Below are positions 60,801 to 64,000 of a stretch of DNA of 64,000 bases, piece by piece. The stretch lies in contig PLSX01000231.1 of assembly GCA_003165315.1 (NCBI GenBank), positions 1 through 64,000 on the forward strand, given 5' to 3'. Source of the DNA: Acidobacteriota bacterium. Its GTDB lineage: Bacteria > Acidobacteriota > Terriglobia > UBA7540. Position 1 is the first letter of the stretch; each line of letters begins with the position of its first letter. The notes under the pieces were generated by a model, which saw only the letters and a program-made list of their open reading frames with translations, was not told the DNA's origin and made no database searches. The translations under genes were made by a program, and so were the position numbers.

Positions 60801-62748
60801 GCAGCCCTGTGTAGCTCCAGGTGTAGGGTGCCAACCCGCCGCTCGCGGTGAGAGTGGTAGTGTAAGCCTGGTTCACATCCCCAGAGGGCAACGTCGGCTG
60901 GGCAAAACTCAGCACGGTGGTGATCGTTATGCTAAGAGGCTGCTGCCTGGTCACGTTGTTTGCATCAACTATCTGGATGGTAAAGGGGTAAGTTCCTGAC
61001 GTGGTGGGGGTTCCCGAAATGACATAACTCAGCCCTGTCGGGGAGGGGGTGGGCGAGAACAGCCCTGGCGGCAGCGATCCCGAAACGATGCTCCACGAGT
61101 AAGGCCCCAAACCTCCCACTGCCGTTATCGTATAGGTCGTGCTGACATGGCCAACGAAACCAGTGCTGAGTGAGGTTGTGATGATCGCCACGCCATTATA
61201 GATGATGAGGGTCGGCGTGAAGGTCTGAGTTTGTTGGGGCGTTCCAGAGTCTTTCACCGTTAGGGTAAGGGGGTACGATTGTCCCGCCGTGGCTCCCGTG
61301 CCCGTCGCCGGGATACCGCTTATCACATTACCGGCCAGCGCCAAATTCGACGGCAGCGTTCCCGAGGTGAGGGTCCACGTGTAAGGTCCCATGCCGCCCG
61401 TGGCATTGAGGGTGGCGCTATAGGTCGACCCCACAGAACCCGCCGGCAGCGAAGCCGTGGTAATACTCAATTGCGGGATAATGGTGATAGTCAGGCTGGC
61501 GCTCTGTGTCTCAGGCGTCGGCGAAGTCTGGTCAGTCACCGTGACCTTGAAGGGGAACGTACCCGCAGTTGTCGGAGTGCCGGAAATGACTCCGGTAGAA
61601 CTGTTTAAAGTAAGGCCAGGGGGTAGCACATTGGGAGGAACACTCCACGCGTAGGGCTGTGCCCCACCAAAGGCGGAAACCGTGGCGCTATAGGGTGCAT
61701 TCGCCACTCCGTTCGCCAGGGTGGTGGTGGATATGGTCAACAGGACGGGGGTCGTGGTGACGGTGACATAGGAAATGGCGAATTTGGTGGGATCCTCCTG
61801 GCTCACTACATAGATCGGTATGGGATTCAAAGCTCCGGCAGGAACCGTTGTCGGCGCCGTATAGAGCCCAGTCGGAGTGATGTATCCGTATTTGGCAATT
61901 CCGGAATTCCCCGGTGATTTTACCCCCCAGGTGACGGCCGAGGAAAACGGCAGATTGCCGGTGGTCGTGATCGTATCGGCAAGTTGCACGGTGCCGTTTG
62001 TTTGCAGGTCCAGGGCCGTGGGATTCACTGCCACGTTGAGAGGTGGGGGCAACACGGTAACCGCGATGGAACCTGAAACGGAAGTATACGCGGCACTGGT
62101 GGCTGTTACCGTCACCGTACTGGGGGAAGGAGGAACCTGGGGGGCCGTGTAAAGGCCCGCACCCGAGATTGTCCCCACAGCAGAATTACCGCCCGCGGTC
62201 CCATTCACGGTCCATGTAACGCCCGTGTTGGCGGTTCCCGTAATCGTCGCCGTGAACTGCTGCGTCTCAGTCACCAGAACCGATGCCGAATTCTCATTCA
62301 GGGTGAACGAAATATTGATGGTGACGGGCGCCGAAGCCGACACCGAAGTATCCGCCTGACTTGTGGCGCTGACGCTGACGCTTGCCGGAGAGGGCACCAG
62401 CGATGGTGCGGTGTAAAGTCCCGAAGTCGTTATCGTACCAACCGTGGAATTGCCACCGGTGGTTCCATTCACGGCCCACGTCACGGCGGTGTTGGTGGAG
62501 TTGGAAACCGTAGCCGAGAATTGATAGGTTTGCCCCACGGTCATGGATGAGGGCGCCGTCCCCAAAGTAACCGTAACCGCAGGGGTCACAGGCGTAGGGG
62601 TTGTCTTCCCGCCTCCACCGCAACCCACCACTGCCATCACTACCAGCAAGCTCAAACTGATCGCCCAAACACAAACTGGATGACGCAGTCCTGGGGTCAT
62701 GGATCCAATTTCCGTGAAACCTGATTTTCTCTTGAGTTCGTTTGACAT
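57829..62748 (-). CDS. Giant He_PIG/Ig-like repeat lipoprotein
   Basis: Lipobox LLVVMAVVGCGGGG; many repeats of GLTLNSSTGVISGTPTTAGTFPFKVTVTD type. Confidence 0.88.
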   Translation of the reverse strand: MSNELKRKSGFTEIGSMTPGLRHPVCVWAISLSLLVVMAVVGCGGGGKTTPTPVTPAVTVTLGTAPSSMTVGQTYQFSATVSNSTNTAVTWAVNGTTGGNSTVGTITTSGLYTAPSLVPSPASVSVSATSQADTSVSASAPVTINISFTLNENSASVLVTETQQFTATITGTANTGVTWTVNGTAGGNSAVGTISGAGLYTAPQVPPSPSTVTVTATSAAYTSVSGSIAVTVLPPPLNVAVNPTALDLQTNGTVQLADTITTTGNLPFSSAVTWGVKSPGNSGIAKYGYITPTGLYTAPTTVPAGALNPIPIYVVSQEDPTKFAISYVTVTTTPVLLTISTTTLANGVANAPYSATVSAFGGAQPYAWSVPPNVLPPGLTLNSSTGVISGTPTTAGTFPFKVTVTDQTSPTPETQSASLTITIIPQLSITTASLPAGSVGSTYSATLNATGGMGPYTWTLTSGTLPSNLALAGNVISGIPATGTGATAGQSYPLTLTVKDSGTPQQTQTFTPTLIIYNGVAIITTSLSTGFVGHVSTTYTITAVGGLGPYSWSIVSGSLPPGLFSPTPSPTGLSYVISGTPTTSGTYPFTIQIVDANNVTRQQPLSITITTVLSFAQPTLPSGDVNQAYTTTLTASGGLAPYTWSYTGLPTWLAATPSTTLSSTLAGTPTTTGTFGFTVKLADSSVPPQTQTWNLSTTVYAGLAITTTSLNTGFVGHANTTYTITAVGGLGAYTWTIVSGSLPPGLLPPTPSPTGLNYIISGTPTVAGTYPFTIQIVDANNVTRQQPLSITITTVLSFAQPTLPSATVNQAYTTTLTASGGLAPYSWSYTGLPTWLAATPSTTLSSTLAGTPTTTGAFGFTVKLADSSVPPQTQSYTLSSSIYAGLTVTVTSLPYGFQGTLYSQQLGAAGGSGNYSWSITAGTLPAGFLPLPTSGLISGTPTATGTYNFTVQVMDTTTSKTATQPLSILITTALGFTTATLPGGAVGTAYTTSLPTPTGGTAPLTYSVTSGSLPAGLNLNTSTGAITGTPSAGGTSNFSVKVTDSSVPLPAQSQTQSFSISILGITTTSLPSGVENQVYDTSGYQLTATGGSGNYTWSLTSGSLPTGFSTLSSSGLISGTPTATGTFKFTVQVLDTTTSLTATQSLSITVNATAACSDSGSESLLKGQYAFGLSGYTESGFLAVIGSFTADGTGKITAGTLDSNGTLVQSGATIDPTQSSYSVGSNHLGCATIATSSGTFTTRLSIGGVTSNVATAGRLVEWDNATDATYISAVGQIRLQSIPTSVPSGSYAYLYTGVYGTSQYRTGVVGMITTKAGTSGGTVTNGEYDINVEGVINGGNGLSTPYSGITGTYSAPNPTTGRFTDATSLNGITANHVAYLVSSSEFLEMSTDALSSSTAILVGGAKLQSGSLSLTTGSNLVYYVTGTQSAELGIINVTGSSGYTANYYEDVDGSAEPPQSPACTYQTDTYGRVVTSGATCTMYLTTYSKMYPPVLYLNGPNTGVMLGTGLGVYAGQFESQVAPSGGFSATSISGTFYDGDSEVVGEGTAADDMIDVEVRTFSASGDVDIIGDYISAVGSAVTQDADQTTSTTLGTVNSNGTFTTNSSYTGINAIMISTTKVVNIDNATQAFPIIQIIKQ
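60090..61190 (-). repeat. 549-bp tandem duplication inside the Ig lipoprotein gene (two units)
   Basis: cacggtggtgatcgttatgctaagaggctgctgcctggtcacgttgtttgcatcaac begins at 60364 and again at 60913. Confidence 0.85.
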
Positions 62749-62982
62749 CGGGGTCTCCTCGGGATGAAGAATAAAATGACAATCATTCGAATCGCGCCTT
62801 GGGAAAGCGCCACGATCAATTGCCAATCTGCCGATTTCTTTTTTCACTTCAACCAGACAGCGCAAAACCGTGGGGGAATGCCTCAGAATTCTTTTTTAAG
62901 GGGCGCAAATTGCTGATAGAAAAGGCCTGTCTAATTAATGTAAAAACTGGGAGAAAAGTGGTAGGCTGGCGGTGGAAGAGGT

Positions 62983-63594
62983 TTGGGGGTGGCGCGCCCG
63001 GAGGTCATTGTGGAGTCAGCCAAGGGAGAAATCACCTTACTATTGGCAAAGTGGAAGGACGGCGACCCTTCAGCCTTTGAGGATCTGATGCCGCTTGTCT
63101 ATCCACATCTGCGGCATGTGGCTGCGGCTTATATTCGCCGGGAGCGCAACCCTGACGTTCTTCAGGCAACGGCTCTGGTCCACGAACTATACCTCCGGCT
63201 ATTGAATCAAAAGAAGGCCGCGTGGGGTGATCGCAGGCATTTCTACACCTTCGCCGCCAAGGTAATGCGCATGATCCTGATTGATCACGCACGCGAAAGC
63301 CAGGCACAGATGCGTGGCGGCGGGCGGGAACGCGTCCCTCTCAGCGACGACCTCTTGTGGGTCAATATCGACAGCCCGGAAATGCTGGACTTGAACCAGG
63401 CATTGGACGAATTGGGCACGCTGGATGCCTACAAGGTCCAACTCGTCGAGTTACGCTACTTTCTCGGGTGCACTGCCGAGGAAACAGCTTCCCTGATGCA
63501 GGTATCCAAGGCAACCGTCGATCGCGATCTGAAATTCACCAAGAGCTGGCTATTCCGGCGCCTCCATCCGGGCGTCGTCGAGGATGCCGCGTGA
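62983..63594 (+). CDS. ECF-type RNA polymerase sigma factor (Acidobacteria-type ECF subfamily)
   Basis: LMPLVYPHLRHVAAAYIRRERNPDVLQATALVHELYLRLL; KVMRMILIDHARESQAQMRGG; CTAEETASLMQVSKATVDRDLKF. Confidence 0.93.
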   Translation: MGVARPEVIVESAKGEITLLLAKWKDGDPSAFEDLMPLVYPHLRHVAAAYIRRERNPDVLQATALVHELYLRLLNQKKAAWGDRRHFYTFAAKVMRMILIDHARESQAQMRGGGRERVPLSDDLLWVNIDSPEMLDLNQALDELGTLDAYKVQLVELRYFLGCTAEETASLMQVSKATVDRDLKFTKSWLFRRLHPGVVEDAA

Positions 63595-63765
63595 TGCAGG
63601 ATCCAAGCTCACCCACGAACGCCACCAGAGATTCCCTAAATTCTCGCTCTACAGGGTCATCCCCCAGCCATGGTCGAGGATGAAATGAGACGATGATTCA
63701 GGTTGTCTCCTATTTCCGCAGTCTGATATTGAGGGTCACAAGCCACTAACGGGGTTGGCACTCCA

Positions 63766-64000
63766 ATGGAGCAAACGACTGAGCGGTTTCTGCGGATTGA
63801 GGCCATCTTCCACCAAGCTCTCGCCGCTCCCGACGACACACGGGAGGCTTTGATTCAGACCCAATGCCAGCAGGACGGGTCGCTCGCAAGCGAGGTGCGC
63901 TCGCTGCTAGAGGCCTGTAAAGAGGAAGAGCAACTGAGTGCATCCCGGCAGGTGGAGGCCGACGCCGGCCGGGATGGTGTGCCGGCGGGTAAGCGAGTTG
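63766..64000 (+). CDS. N-terminus of a probable Ser/Thr protein kinase, truncated at window end
   Basis: MEQTTERFLRIEAIFHQALAAPDDTREALIQTQCQQDGSLASEVRSLLEACKEEEQ, the leader seen on kinases downstream of this ECF type. Confidence 0.6.
   Translation, partial: MEQTTERFLRIEAIFHQALAAPDDTREALIQTQCQQDGSLASEVRSLLEACKEEEQLSASRQVEADAGRDGVPAGKRV

Overview
The 64-kb window looks like a chromosomal segment from an Acidobacteriota-like bacterium. That placement is inferred from gene content such as PilZ pairs, an ECF sigma factor next to a Ser/Thr kinase, and He_PIG/Ig lipoproteins; no search was run. From left to right it holds: a 37-bp perfect inverted repeat; a VapBC-type toxin-antitoxin pair and a CPBP protease; a pstSCAB-phoU operon; an amidohydrolase and a rhomboid-TPR protein; a frameshifted DUF6338-like gene; a ~16-kb minus-strand one-carbon/corrinoid cluster; an aminotransferase, a four-helix-bundle protein and ATP-type PEP carboxykinase; two PilZ proteins flanking a GH36 alpha-galactosidase; DsrE-like, DinB, DPP-IV and Gfo/Idh/MocA genes; an HD-GYP regulator; a flagellar regulatory and basal-body cluster (FleQ/FleS/FleR-like, flgB, flgC, fliE-fliJ); a giant Ig-repeat lipoprotein; and an ECF sigma factor followed by a truncated kinase. 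The one-carbon cluster contains five UroD-superfamily methyltransferases, a corrinoid protein, a RACo-like [2Fe-2S] activator, DUF1638, a homocysteine methyltransferase, an FNT channel, a pterin methyltransferase, a MetF-MetV fusion, a cNMP-binding protein and formate-THF ligase. The two most interesting signals are (i) this cluster, which could encode corrinoid-dependent demethylation ending in formate with no CODH/ACS in view, and (ii) a family of degenerate heptamer (and one nonamer) tandem arrays, often in inverted pairs. These arrays sit in many intergenic and intercistronic gaps, including inside the one-carbon and flagellar operons, and resemble cyanobacterial STRR elements. All calls come from reading sequence and motifs.
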